64,000 nucleotides of DNA, from positions 59,791 through 123,790 of the forward strand of contig CAKUGQ010000003.1 of assembly GCA_934654755.1 (NCBI GenBank), written 5' to 3'. Below are positions 19,843-27,659 of the stretch, piece after piece; position 1 is the first letter of the stretch, and the number at the start of each line of letters is the position of its first letter. The notes under the pieces are model-generated. The model was not told the origin of the DNA and did not search any database. It saw only the letters and a list, made by a program, of their open reading frames with translations. The position numbers were made by a program, and so were the translations under genes. Origin of the DNA: an uncultured Oscillospiraceae bacterium (GTDB taxonomy: Bacteria; Bacillota; Clostridia; Oscillospirales; Oscillospiraceae).

Positions 19843-20616
19843 TTATATGGCAAACAAGTTGAGGTACCATGCGAGCACAGGCTCGGCAAGGAAGATCGCG
19901 GCAAGCGCACCCGCCACGAGAAACGGCGCAAAGGGGAATTCCTTCCGCTGCTTTGTACATACAAAGCGCAGAGGGATCAGGACGAGCGTGCCAAGCAGGC
20001 TGCCGACCAGAACCGCAAAAAGCGTTGCACGCCAGCCGAGGAACGCGCCGACGGCGGCCATGAGCAGAACGTCGCCGAGACCGAGGCCTTCCCTCTTCAG
20101 CACGAGCTTTGCCAGCAGATACATGAGGCCGAAGCCGCCTCCGCCTACGGCAAGGCCGATGAGCCGCTCCCAAATATTCACGCCGAAGCCGCTCAGTGCG
20201 GCCATGACGATGGGCACGGCAAGCAGAATGACGAGAATGTCATGAATATACATCGTCTCCAGATCGATGAAGGCAATACACAGCAGCAGCGAGCAGGCAA
20301 GCATGACGGCCATGGCGTAAACGGGCGAGGCTGCCCAGAATTGCCATGCAGCCAGCAGCCAGAAGCCCATGTTCAGCAGCTCCACCGCCGTATAGCGGAA
20401 GGAGATGTGCGTATGGCATTTACGGCACTTGCCGCCGAGCATGACATATGACACGATGGGAATGTTGTCGTACCATTTCAGCTCATAATCGCAGGTGGTG
20501 CAGTGTGAGCCGGGCCTGGCGAGGTTCATGCCGCGCGGCAGGCGGTAGATCACGACGTTCAGAAACGAACCGACACAAAGCCCGTAAATGCCGGTGAGCA
20601 GATAGACGACAAGCAT
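19843..20616 (-). CDS. pilD: Prepilin peptidase PilD
   Basis: The 257-residue polytopic membrane aspartyl protease is complete. The N-terminal methyltransferase/zinc loop has CTTC (about 39) and CRKC (about 62). The two catalytic Asp motifs are present as AFIDLETMYIHD (about 117) and GLGLGD (about 180). It should cut and N-methylate all prepilins of this operon. Co-transcription with pilC/pilB is implied by the 18-bp gap. Confidence 0.93.
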   Translation of the reverse strand: MLVVYLLTGIYGLCVGSFLNVVIYRLPRGMNLARPGSHCTTCDYELKWYDNIPIVSYVMLGGKCRKCHTHISFRYTAVELLNMGFWLLAAWQFWAASPVYAMAVMLACSLLLCIAFIDLETMYIHDILVILLAVPIVMAALSGFGVNIWERLIGLAVGGGGFGLMYLLAKLVLKREGLGLGDVLLMAAVGAFLGWRATLFAVLVGSLLGTLVLIPLRFVCTKQRKEFPFAPFLVAGALAAIFLAEPVLAWYLNLFAI

Positions 20617-20632
20617 TTGCAGTCCTCCGTTT

Positions 20633-21028
20633 CTATTTCTTACGATCCCAGAGGGTAATTTTCTTACTGGCGTCGATCGTTATTTTCAGAATATAGTCGA
20701 TGTCATTTTCCTCTGTATCTTCGGCAATGGCCGAGCCGGAGACGTAGAGGGTTTTTTGACTCTTGCCATCGGCTCCAACAACGCGATAATAGAAACCGCT
20801 GCCGTTGTATTGACCATTGCTGGACAGTTTCTCCGATTTAAACTCATCCGCAATTTCTTGCAGAGTCTCTTCGCGTTTGAGCAGGGTATCATTGAGCTTG
20901 CTGCGGTTCATATCCACCTGAACCATAAGCAGCAGCACGGAGCTGAGCAGCATTACGACGGACATTGCTACGAAAACCGTCGCCATGACAAAGCCGCGGC
21001 GCTTTTTCAGACGCTTATTTGTTTTCAT
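20633..21028 (-). CDS. Small membrane-anchored pilus accessory protein (PilX-like position)
   Basis: The 131-residue protein starts at the ATG at 21028, preceded by AGGAGGG. A basic N-terminus (KRLKKRRGFVMATVFV) and one long hydrophobic helix are followed by a charged exported domain. It lacks the Glu5 of true pilins but resembles the PilX/minor-pilin arrangement in which a RRG leads into the helix. It overlaps the upstream prepilin gene by 14 bp and lies 16 bp before pilD. A minor pilin or pilus-assembly role is inferred from position and topology. Confidence 0.6.
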   Translation of the reverse strand: MKTNKRLKKRRGFVMATVFVAMSVVMLLSSVLLLMVQVDMNRSKLNDTLLKREETLQEIADEFKSEKLSSNGQYNGSGFYYRVVGADGKSQKTLYVSGSAIAEDTEENDIDYILKITIDASKKITLWDRKK

Positions 21029-21521
21029 AAAGCACCGTCCCTCCTGTCGTTTCGGCATTTCCCAGCGTCCATGTGTTGCCGTTCTTGGTCAGCGTGATCT
21101 TCCATGCGGCGCGTTCGCGCAGCGGGACATACGGCGCTGCGGTCGGCTCCGTAGTCTCGGCCTCGTCACCGGACGATTCAGCGGTTGTTTCCGGTACAGG
21201 ATCCTTGCCATCGTCCCAGCCGAGCAGCGTGCCCTCTCTGCTGTAATAGAGAATGACCGAACCGGTGGTCTCATCTGCGATCGGTTGGTGTCCGAGGTCG
21301 CGGTCGTCGCAGCCGATGTAGAGATTCAGCGCGGCGGGGATGTTATCGGCGCGCAGCAGAGTGCGCAGGTTTTGAATTTCGTGCAGCGCGTCGCGCTGGA
21401 GGTCGTACTTGCTGCTGTAGCGCAGCGAAACGGTGATCGCGCCGTAGGTCATGCCGATGAGCATGACGACCAGCAGGATGGAAACGACCACCTCGACCAG
21501 AGTAAAGCCCTTTTTCTTCAT
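21015..21521 (-). CDS. Type IV prepilin-like protein (minor pilin)
   Basis: The 168-residue protein begins MKKKGFTLVEVVVSILLVV, a clean prepilin leader with Gly at the cleavage site and Glu5. The start is placed at the ATG at 21521, one base after the stop of the PilM-like gene; there is no strong ribosome site, so coupling is likely. The exported domain includes an acidic low-complexity stretch (about 110-125). Probably a minor (pseudo)pilin of the PilV/GspI type. Confidence 0.82.
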   Translation of the reverse strand: MKKKGFTLVEVVVSILLVVMLIGMTYGAITVSLRYSSKYDLQRDALHEIQNLRTLLRADNIPAALNLYIGCDDRDLGHQPIADETTGSVILYYSREGTLLGWDDGKDPVPETTAESSGDEAETTEPTAAPYVPLRERAAWKITLTKNGNTWTLGNAETTGGTVLYENK

Positions 21522-21522
21522 A

Positions 21523-22761
21523 TCAGAACACCGGCAATTTCGCGGAGAACACATCCTGCGCGCCGGAGAGCGCCAGCAGCGCCTCGCGGTCGGCCGTAAG
21601 TGTGACCCAATGCACCTTGGGGTCGGCCTTGGCCAGCTCCTCGGTAATATACTCCATGCCCTTCGGCAGACGCAGGAAAACGGTCTGCGTATCGGGCATA
21701 TACTCCGTGCCCTTCATCTGGCGCAGCGTCAGCAGCACGCGCTTTTCAAAAAGGCGGAAGTTTTCGAGCACAAAGCCCTGCGGCGTTTCCGGGATGGGGC
21801 GGCGCATGAACTTCGGCAGCACGCGGACGGCGGAGCGGTTGAGCGTCTTGACGCTCGGCTGCGTGGGCTTGGCGTCCTCGTCGTCCTCGTCGTCGTAGTA
21901 AACGTCGCCGGTTTCGACAGAGCCTTCGGCGGTGAGCTTGGGCAGGGGAGGATTCTTCGAAAGCTGCGCGACCTCCTCGGCCGTCAGGCCGCTTTCGTCG
22001 TCCTCCACGCTGTCGTCGATCGACTCGTCCTCAATATTGATGGCCATTGTCAGCTTGGTAGACTTGGCGCGTTCGCGTGAGTTGATCACAAGCAGCTCGG
22101 CGGTGTCCGCGCGGCAGAGCGCGCGCTCGGAGACGACGCGGTTGTCGCTCAGCGCCTCGATGCCGAAGGGCACCTCCAGACCGCCGAGCAGTGTTTCCTT
22201 GCCGTAGGCGGCAATGTAGGACGCACCGTTCTGAATATCAAGCAGCAGGCAGGGCTGCTTTTTCACGCCGGCATTGAGCTGTGCCGCGCCGGAGAGCAGC
22301 GCCGTGCCGTAGGGCAAAAAGCGCGTAATGTTGATGTTGAGCTTTGCAAAAGCGGCGCGCAGCTCGTCCATCATCGACTTCTGAACGAAGTGAACGCAGT
22401 AGGTCACGGTGCTCTTGCCGCTGTAGATTTCGGTTTTCAGGAATTCCAGATTGTCGTAGTTCAGGTACTGGTTTTTCAGTTCGGTTCTGAACAGGTCGGC
22501 CTGTTGGGAACGCTTGACGTTCGGTAAAGTGACAAAATCCACACCATACATGGCGTGGGTCAGCAAAAAGTCGGCGCTTTCCTGAGACGGGCGCTTCGGC
22601 AGGGCGCTCAGAGCGTCCGACAGCGCCGCGACGTCCTCGCCGCGCTGCATCCGTTCACGATCGACGGGGAGCTCGGCAAGACGCTTTTGTCCCTCGCGGA
22701 CGATGCGCAGCATCGAATCCTTCGGGTCGTAGTAAATGATGAGATCTCCTTTTGCAGCCAT
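21523..22761 (-). CDS. PilM-like actin-fold pilus assembly protein
   Basis: The 412-residue protein has no signal peptide. It shows parts of a PilM/FtsA-type fold, for example LLDIQNGASYIAAYGKETLLGGLEVPFG resembling the phosphate-2 region of the actin superfamily. Its position between pilin genes supports a cytoplasmic PilM role. An acidic insert (about 250-300, with DESIDDSVEDDES and YYDDEDDEDA) interrupts the fold. ATP-binding motifs are weak, so it may be a degenerate actin-like scaffold. No separate PilN or PilO gene is seen. Confidence 0.65.
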   Translation of the reverse strand: MAAKGDLIIYYDPKDSMLRIVREGQKRLAELPVDRERMQRGEDVAALSDALSALPKRPSQESADFLLTHAMYGVDFVTLPNVKRSQQADLFRTELKNQYLNYDNLEFLKTEIYSGKSTVTYCVHFVQKSMMDELRAAFAKLNINITRFLPYGTALLSGAAQLNAGVKKQPCLLLDIQNGASYIAAYGKETLLGGLEVPFGIEALSDNRVVSERALCRADTAELLVINSRERAKSTKLTMAINIEDESIDDSVEDDESGLTAEEVAQLSKNPPLPKLTAEGSVETGDVYYDDEDDEDAKPTQPSVKTLNRSAVRVLPKFMRRPIPETPQGFVLENFRLFEKRVLLTLRQMKGTEYMPDTQTVFLRLPKGMEYITEELAKADPKVHWVTLTADREALLALSGAQDVFSAKLPVF

Positions 22762-22785
22762 AATTGCCCTCCAATCAGGTGTATG

Positions 22786-23424
22786 TTATTGCGAGTCGGT
22801 CGAATTTCCGCTATGCTTTTCGAGCCAGAAGCGGTAAGTACGTTCGGTGTCGGTGGTAATGTAATATTTGACCGTGCAGAGCACGAAATTTTCGTTTTGA
22901 ATCTCCGTGGGCTGAGCGGTGGTTTCCGTGTTGTCGCCCGCGGGAGGATTGTTTTCGCCGTCCGTCTTCTTTGGTGCGGACGCCTGAGAGAACTCCACGC
23001 TGAAAATGCGTTCGGAGGTAAAGAGGACATCCTCGGTCGTCCCCTCTGCTTCGTCCTTATGGCGCAGGATGAGCTCATATTTCCCGTTTTCGTCGTTATA
23101 ACGCAGGAAAAGCCTGTCCCCGTCTTTGAGGGCAAGCGCATTTTTTGTTTTTATGGAAAAATTGCCCGGCTCTTCGGCCGAGAGGTCCGCGATTTTGGGC
23201 GCGGGGTTGGTGCTGCTGTCGTATGTGCCGCTGTTGAACACGTTTTCGACGGCGCGCTGCAGGCCGCCCAGCTCGTCGTCCAGCAGAGCATCCGCAGCCC
23301 GGAACTGCGAATGCTTCTGCATGGTTGCGATGAGCGTGACCACGATCAGAATGATGATCGAGGAGACGGCGAGCACAACCGTCAGCTCGGTGAAGGTGAA
23401 GCCTTTCTGTTTGCGACGGAGCAT
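22786..23424 (-). CDS. Type IV prepilin-like protein
   Basis: The 212-residue protein starts MLRRKQKGFTFTELTVVLAVSS, with Gly before the cleavage site and Glu5 in the mature chain, then one hydrophobic helix. GGAGGCGG precedes the ATG. The C-terminal domain is soluble, with a Pro/Thr-rich segment (about 160-180). It is probably a minor pilin of the PilW/GspJ kind (inference from size and position). Confidence 0.8.
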   Translation of the reverse strand: MLRRKQKGFTFTELTVVLAVSSIIILIVVTLIATMQKHSQFRAADALLDDELGGLQRAVENVFNSGTYDSSTNPAPKIADLSAEEPGNFSIKTKNALALKDGDRLFLRYNDENGKYELILRHKDEAEGTTEDVLFTSERIFSVEFSQASAPKKTDGENNPPAGDNTETTAQPTEIQNENFVLCTVKYYITTDTERTYRFWLEKHSGNSTDSQ

Positions 23425-23458
23425 CTCGCCGCCTCCTTTCGGTTAACTCAGTGGTATG

Positions 23459-23860
23459 TTAGGGAGTGACGTTTTTGATAAAAAGAGTCACACCGGTGGG
23501 AAGAATTTTGTTGGAGTCCGTAAAGACCGTGTGGTCTGCGATTGTATCACCTTCTCCAACCGTGGGGATAGCGGTCGAAGTGAGCAGAGTGGGCTGGAAC
23601 TGGCCGTTTGTTACTGCATACCAGTAGGTGTTGCTGCCCTTGACAAATCTGATGTAACCATTAACGCCGCTGAAGGTGGTAGCATTGTCAGCAGTGTAAG
23701 CAGTCCAGCCGTTGCGAGCAGCCTGAAGGGCATTGGACTCATTGGCCTTGGTGATCACGTTGCTGAACGTGGGGATGAGGACGGCGGCCAGGATAGCGAT
23801 GACCGCGATGACGATGACGAGCTCTACGATGGTAAAGCCGCGCTTTTTGGTGTTCTTCAT
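23459..23860 (-). CDS. pilA: Major type IV pilin candidate
   Basis: The 133-residue protein starts at 23860 after AAAGGAG. Its leader KKRGFTIVELVIVIAVIAILAAVLIPTF is the classical type IVa/ComGC form, with Gly-Phe cleavage and Glu5, followed by a short globular domain. First-gene position and small size make it the likely major subunit. No Cys pair is seen in the mature protein. Confidence 0.87.
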   Translation of the reverse strand: MKNTKKRGFTIVELVIVIAVIAILAAVLIPTFSNVITKANESNALQAARNGWTAYTADNATTFSGVNGYIRFVKGSNTYWYAVTNGQFQPTLLTSTAIPTVGEGDTIADHTVFTDSNKILPTGVTLFIKNVTP

Positions 23861-23900
23861 TGTGAACTCTCCTTTTAGCTTCATTAAAATAGCTTCATAC

Positions 23901-23952
23901 CCCGCCGGGCTTCCCGGTGGGCTTTTTTTATTTTACCGCCTCCGGGAAGCGG
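23901..23952 (-). other. Alternative hairpins in the pilin 5' region
   Basis: Three GC-rich arms lie upstream of the pilA start. One hairpin pairs CCCGCCGGG with CCCGGTGGG around CTT (about 23902-23921). The arm GCTTCCCGG in it can instead pair with CCGGGAAGC at about 23943-23951, so the two structures exclude each other. On the + strand the first hairpin is followed by a run of Ts, and so could also stop transcription entering the operon from the left. No convincing -35/-10 pair was found here for pilA. Confidence 0.4.
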
Positions 23953-23989
23953 GAAAATAACGGTTTTAATGGCGCCCCGCGCCGCTAAG

Positions 23990-24206
23990 GTTCGCACCCC
24001 AAAGCCTTCCCCTTGAGGGGAAGGTGCCGAGCGCAGCGAGGCGGATGAGGTGTCCGCCGAAGGCGGCCTGATTATGACACGCCCACATTCGTGGGCTACA
24101 CCTCATCAGTCTGCGTCGTTTCACTCCGCAGCCAGCTTCCCCTCAAGGGGAAGCCCTGCCGCCGCTGCGCGGCGATGTTTGCACCCCAAAGCCTTCCCCT
24201 TGAGGG
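23990..24206. repeat. MITE-like inverted repeat element with flanking direct repeat
   Basis: A left arm from about 24002 (AAGCCTTCCCCTTGAGGGGA, continuing through GCGGATGAGGTGT) has an imperfect inverted partner from ACACCTCATCAG (about 24099) to CTCAAGGGGAAGCC (about 24153). A third partial copy of the arm lies at about 24178-24206, forming a direct repeat with 23990-24020 (GCACCCCAAAGCCTTCCCCT in both). No transposase is encoded. It has the look of a non-autonomous mobile or extragenic palindromic element. Confidence 0.75.
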
Positions 24207-24564
24207 AAACCTTTTCAAAGGTCAGGTGCAACAGGATGCTCTCACATACGCCTCCGAAATTTCGTCGGACATCAAGATTTGAGTACCGCAATACCGTAAG
24301 GCCAAGACCGGTAAGAAACGCATCGCGCTTGCCGTCGTACTCTGCGGCCTCCTGCTCATAATGTTGAGAGCCGTCAAGCTCAATCACCAGTTTTGCACTC
24401 GCAGAATAAAAATCAACGATATAGTTGCCAATCACCTTTTGTCGATAAAAAGTTACAGGAAGCTCCTTTAGAAAGTTGTACCAAAGCATTCGCTCTTCCC
24501 GTGTCATCCTTTTGCGCAGGGACTGCACAAAAGGGGTGAGAGAGCGGTTTCGACGGTCATTCAT
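24121..24564 (-). CDS. DUF559 (Vsr-like) endonuclease-domain protein
   Basis: The 147-residue protein shows DUF559 family features: MTREERMLWYNFLK, FYRQKVIGNYIVDFYSASAKLVIELDGSQH (Asp and Glu of a PD-(D/E)xK-like core) and an FLTGLGLTVLRYSN-type end. Family members are related to very-short-patch repair nucleases but their role is mostly unknown. The last 30 or so residues are read from the neighbouring repeat element (GLPLEGKLAAE), so the native stop was probably replaced when the repeat inserted. Confidence 0.8.
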   Translation of the reverse strand: MNDRRNRSLTPFVQSLRKRMTREERMLWYNFLKELPVTFYRQKVIGNYIVDFYSASAKLVIELDGSQHYEQEAAEYDGKRDAFLTGLGLTVLRYSNLDVRRNFGGVCESILLHLTFEKVSLKGKALGCKHRRAAAAGLPLEGKLAAE

Positions 24565-24626
24565 GGCGGGCCCCTTTGTGTTTGCCGGTGCGTCTGCAAA
24601 CGGCGGTTGGATTGTCCATCGCCATC

Positions 24627-24655
24627 AGTATAGCATTTTTTGCGTATGTTGTCAA
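24627..24655 (-). promoter_or_regulatory. Sigma-A promoter of the DUF559 gene
   Basis: On the minus strand TTGACA, 17 bp, TATACT; it is 62 bp before the ATG. Confidence 0.8.
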
Positions 24656-24680
24656 CCGATAAAAGAAAATCGCGCGGGGG

Positions 24681-25227
24681 TCATTCCGCCTTATCAAGCA
24701 TGACCGACGCGTAAAACATCTGCCCGTCGGACTCAAAGCGGCACAGGCCGTGATACTTCTCCGCAATGGTGCGCACCGAGAGCAGCCCCTGCCCGTGTCC
24801 CGCTTTTCAGATAGCTCTGCATGAGCGCAATGTGATGGCGCACGTCGTGCTTCGCGCGCCGCGCGTCGGCGATCCTTGTTTGCAGATTCTCATATTGCAG
24901 TATTTCGGGCGCGCCGAAGGGCTTGCGCAGATAGAAGCTGGCGTTGACCTCATAGCTCTCGCTTGCAAACTCGTTGCTTGACGTGGCAAACACCAGCCGC
25001 ACGTCGCCGTCGGTCTGCCGGATGCGGCGCGCAACGTCCATTCCGCTCAGACTGCCCATGAAAATATCGAGAATGACAAGCTCGTAACGACCGGCGCTCC
25101 ACGCTTCCAGAAACGCTTCGCCGCCGGAGAAACAGGTGATCTCATGTGTCGAGCCGATTTGCTCCGTGAGCAGACGCAATAAAACCGCCTGAGCATTTGT
25201 ATCGTCGTCTACCAATGCGATTCGCAT
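24681..25227 (-). pseudogene. Collapsed response regulator/histidine kinase fusion remnant
   Basis: The reading frame begins at the ATG at 25227 with a receiver domain (MRIALVDDDTNA, phospho-acceptor LVILDIF, and Lys of YLRKPF). Instead of an output domain it runs straight into a kinase dimerisation-box fragment (RRAKHDVRHHIALMQSYLK). After a frameshift, the end of a GHKL-type ATPase domain is readable in another frame (GHGQGLLSVRTIAEKYHG ... VMLDKAE, stop at 24681). The in-frame stop is at 24733. So at least two deletions removed the regulator's output domain and most of the kinase. AgrA/AgrC-like ancestry is inferred from the H-box and ATPase motifs. Confidence 0.8.
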
Positions 25228-25255
25228 GTCATCGCCTCCCCGAAAAACTGTCTCC

Positions 25256-25284
25256 AGTATAGCACAGCTTTTCGGCACAGGCAA
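25256..25284 (-). promoter_or_regulatory. Promoter of the two-component remnant
   Basis: On the minus strand TTGCCT, 17 bp, TATACT, 28 bp before the receiver ATG. It is intact although the gene is broken. Confidence 0.65.
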
Positions 25285-25293
25285 GGGGAAATG

Positions 25294-25363
25294 ACCGTTT
25301 GTGCAGGAATTCCGACCGCTTGTGCACGTCCCCCTTGTACGCGTCACAGGAAGCTGCTATACT
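25294..25363 (+). promoter_or_regulatory. LytTR-type activator site plus promoter
   Basis: Two direct repeats, ACCGTTTGT (25294-25302) and ACCGCTTGT (25315-25323), are 12 bp apart. This is the spacing and, for the first copy, the exact consensus used by LytTR (AgrA/LytR) regulators. Eleven bases later come TTGTAC (25335), 17 bp and TATACT (25358). Transcription would start near 25370, inside the following open frame. A very similar arrangement lies at 42766-42833. Confidence 0.65.
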
Positions 25364-27002
25364 TAAGCTGTACGACGGCAGAAGTACTGCCGAACTGGAT
25401 GGAAATCCGCAGCTTGTCGGCGTGGTCGAAGGCGATACACTCCAGCTTCTCAACGGTGTGCCTGTTTTTACAGACGTCAGAGTCGGCAGTAATATCCCCA
25501 TCCGCTTTACGGACTTTGCGCTGTTCGGCGACAGTACGCTGCTGACGAACTACAGTCTTGTACAACCCGACGGGATCACGGCAAGTATCGTCGCTTACCT
25601 TTCTGACGGCAGCGAGTACAGTGTCAATTCCAACGATTGGCTGCGCGAGGACTTTGTCGTTACTGCGGGACAGGGCTGGCTGCTTTCTCAGAGCGATACC
25701 GCTGACGGCACATGGCTCACCGAGCTGCGCGTTTCGGAGGAAAACAACGACGGTCGTCTGACCTTCTATGTGAAAAGTGAGACAACGGGTGTGATCTCTG
25801 CAGCCATTGTGGAGAACTATCGGATTGACCGCACGGTTCCGACAGGCGAGCTTCGCATCAACGAGCGCACCGCATGGCAGAGCTTCCTGAATACAATCAG
25901 CTTCGGCCTGTTCTTCCCGGATGCACAGACCGTTACGATCAGTGGCTGGGACAACAGCAATGCTGAGCTGCGGATCGAGTATCTGCTGACGGACGAGGAC
26001 CTGACGGCGGAACAGCTTGACGCGCGGACGCTTGCCGCCTATGAAGGCGCAATCGGTCTTGCGCCCGACTGTAAGGTTATCGTTTACGCACGGATTACCG
26101 ACCCGGCGGGGAACGTGACCTGCCTTCGTACGGACGGCATCGTATTCGACGCCACCGCACCTGTGATCTCCGGCATTTCAGAGGGCATGACCTACTGTGC
26201 CCCCGTAAGCGTGACGGTTTATGACACGTATTTGCTGAATGTGACGGTGAATGGCACAGAGGTTACACTGATAGGTGGTACGTTTACATTGTACCCTGCG
26301 GCGGGGGAACAGACTCTTGTTGCGACCGACAAAGCCGGAAACAAAACGGTGATGCATGTGACGGTCAACGACGGTCACACCGGCGGAACGGCGACGTGCG
26401 TAGAGCAGGCGGTCTGTGAGCTTTGCCATGAGCATTACGGCGAAAAGGATCCGGAGAACCATACGCACCTGGAGAAGGTCGATGAGGTGCCTGCCAGCGT
26501 AACGGCAGAAGGTTTGTGTGCGCACTGGCGCTGCGACGGCTGCGGCCGCACCTTTGCCGACGCCTCTGCCAATACGGAGCTTTCGGAGGAGGAATTGATC
26601 CTGCCGAAGCTCGCACCGGAAATCATTGAGGGCATGAACGGTGAGTGGATGAAGAACACCGATCAGGGCCTGAGCTTCCGCTCCAATGCAGCCTTTGCGG
26701 ATTTCCTGGAGGTTTTGGTAGATGGAAAGCTGCTCGACGCGTCCCAATACGACGTGCAGGAGGGGAGCATCCGCGTGACGCTGAAGCCCGCGTTCCTTGA
26801 AACGCTGAGCGTCGGCCGACACACGCTGACCGTCCGCTCGGCGGGCGGCGAGGCGACGGCGCACTTCCTCATCAAGGCTTACCAGCCGGGGACGGGCGAC
26901 GGTGAAAACCTGACGCTCTGGATCGCGGTGTTTGCCGTCAGCGGCACGGCTGCGCTCTGCATGGGCCTGTGGCTTGTACTGCGCAGAAAGCGCAGAAATT
27001 AA
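25299..27002 (+). CDS. 5'-truncated wall-anchored surface protein remnant
   Basis: The open frame has 567 codons from a GTG, but no signal peptide, and a promoter (to 25363) lies inside its first 22 codons, so the native 5' end is missing. Recognisable sequence begins at KLYDGRSTAELDG (about 25365), the start of a YDG/MBG-type repeat domain. Ig-like beta domains, a Cys-rich segment (CVEQAVCELCHEH, CDGCGRTF) and a further beta domain follow. The C-terminus is QPGTGD, a hydrophobic helix and RRKRRN, a sortase-type sorting signal of the PxTGD variant. It is likely not exported as it stands. A terminator follows. Confidence 0.7.
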   Translation: MCRNSDRLCTSPLYASQEAAILKLYDGRSTAELDGNPQLVGVVEGDTLQLLNGVPVFTDVRVGSNIPIRFTDFALFGDSTLLTNYSLVQPDGITASIVAYLSDGSEYSVNSNDWLREDFVVTAGQGWLLSQSDTADGTWLTELRVSEENNDGRLTFYVKSETTGVISAAIVENYRIDRTVPTGELRINERTAWQSFLNTISFGLFFPDAQTVTISGWDNSNAELRIEYLLTDEDLTAEQLDARTLAAYEGAIGLAPDCKVIVYARITDPAGNVTCLRTDGIVFDATAPVISGISEGMTYCAPVSVTVYDTYLLNVTVNGTEVTLIGGTFTLYPAAGEQTLVATDKAGNKTVMHVTVNDGHTGGTATCVEQAVCELCHEHYGEKDPENHTHLEKVDEVPASVTAEGLCAHWRCDGCGRTFADASANTELSEEELILPKLAPEIIEGMNGEWMKNTDQGLSFRSNAAFADFLEVLVDGKLLDASQYDVQEGSIRVTLKPAFLETLSVGRHTLTVRSAGGEATAHFLIKAYQPGTGDGENLTLWIAVFAVSGTAALCMGLWLVLRRKRRN

Positions 27003-27010
27003 CGGAAATC

Positions 27011-27038
27011 ACCCTCCGCCAAATGGCGGAGGGTTTTT
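27011..27038 (+). terminator. Intrinsic terminator
   Basis: ACCCTCCGCC, AAAT loop, GGCGGAGGGT, followed by TTTT. Confidence 0.9.
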
Positions 27039-27043
27039 CGAGG

Positions 27044-27072
27044 TTGAAATTAAGCGGCTTGTGGGATATAAT
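27044..27072 (+). promoter_or_regulatory. Sigma-A promoter of ogt
   Basis: TTGAAA, 17 bp and TATAAT lie 30 bp upstream of the GTG start. Confidence 0.75.
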
Positions 27073-27101
27073 GAAAGAAAAGATGTTTTGGAGGGATCAG
27101 T

Positions 27102-27659
27102 GTGATTTTTACATGGCACTATAACTCGGAGATTGGCAGAATTCTTTTGGCAGCGGAGGAAACGGGTCTGATCGGACTATGGTTAGAGGGACAGAAATAC
27201 TTCGCAAATTGCCTGCACGAATCGACAACCGAGCGAAAGACCCCTCCGATTTCGGAGGCAATTCGATGGCTGGAGACCTATTTTTCCGGCCGTGAGCCGG
27301 ATTTCCTGCCACCGCTGCATCCGATCGGCTCGCCCTTCCGTCAGGCGGTCTGGAAGCGGCTCCTGCAAATTCCTTACGGACAAACCGTGAGCTATGGGGC
27401 GATTGCCGCCGAGCTGGCTGCCTCGTCCGGCAGGCGTGTTTCGGCACAGGCCGTCGGCGGCGCGGTAGGGCATAACGAGATTTCCGTTATCATTCCCTGC
27501 CATCGCGTTGTGGGAACGAACGGCAGCCTGACAGGTTATGCCGGCGGATTGGAGAAAAAAGTCCGGCTTCTGACGCTTGAAGGTGTCGATATGAGCGGAC
27601 TGTTCATTCCGAAGAACAGACGGGAACGACAGGCGGAGGAATCACCATGTCACAGGTAA
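27102..27659 (+). CDS. ogt: Methylated-DNA--protein-cysteine methyltransferase
   Basis: The 185-residue protein starts at GTG 27102 after GGAGGG. The C-terminal DNA-binding domain is complete, with the active-site motif IIPCHRVVG (Cys acceptor, about residue 132) and the preceding AVGGAVGHNEISV helix; SLTGYAGGLEKK follows. It repairs O6-alkylguanine by one-time transfer of the alkyl group to Cys. A tail after the conserved LEGV extends about 25 residues and overlaps the TetR-type gene by 13 bp, so the two are probably co-transcribed. Confidence 0.92.
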   Translation: MIFTWHYNSEIGRILLAAEETGLIGLWLEGQKYFANCLHESTTERKTPPISEAIRWLETYFSGREPDFLPPLHPIGSPFRQAVWKRLLQIPYGQTVSYGAIAAELAASSGRRVSAQAVGGAVGHNEISVIIPCHRVVGTNGSLTGYAGGLEKKVRLLTLEGVDMSGLFIPKNRRERQAEESPCHR

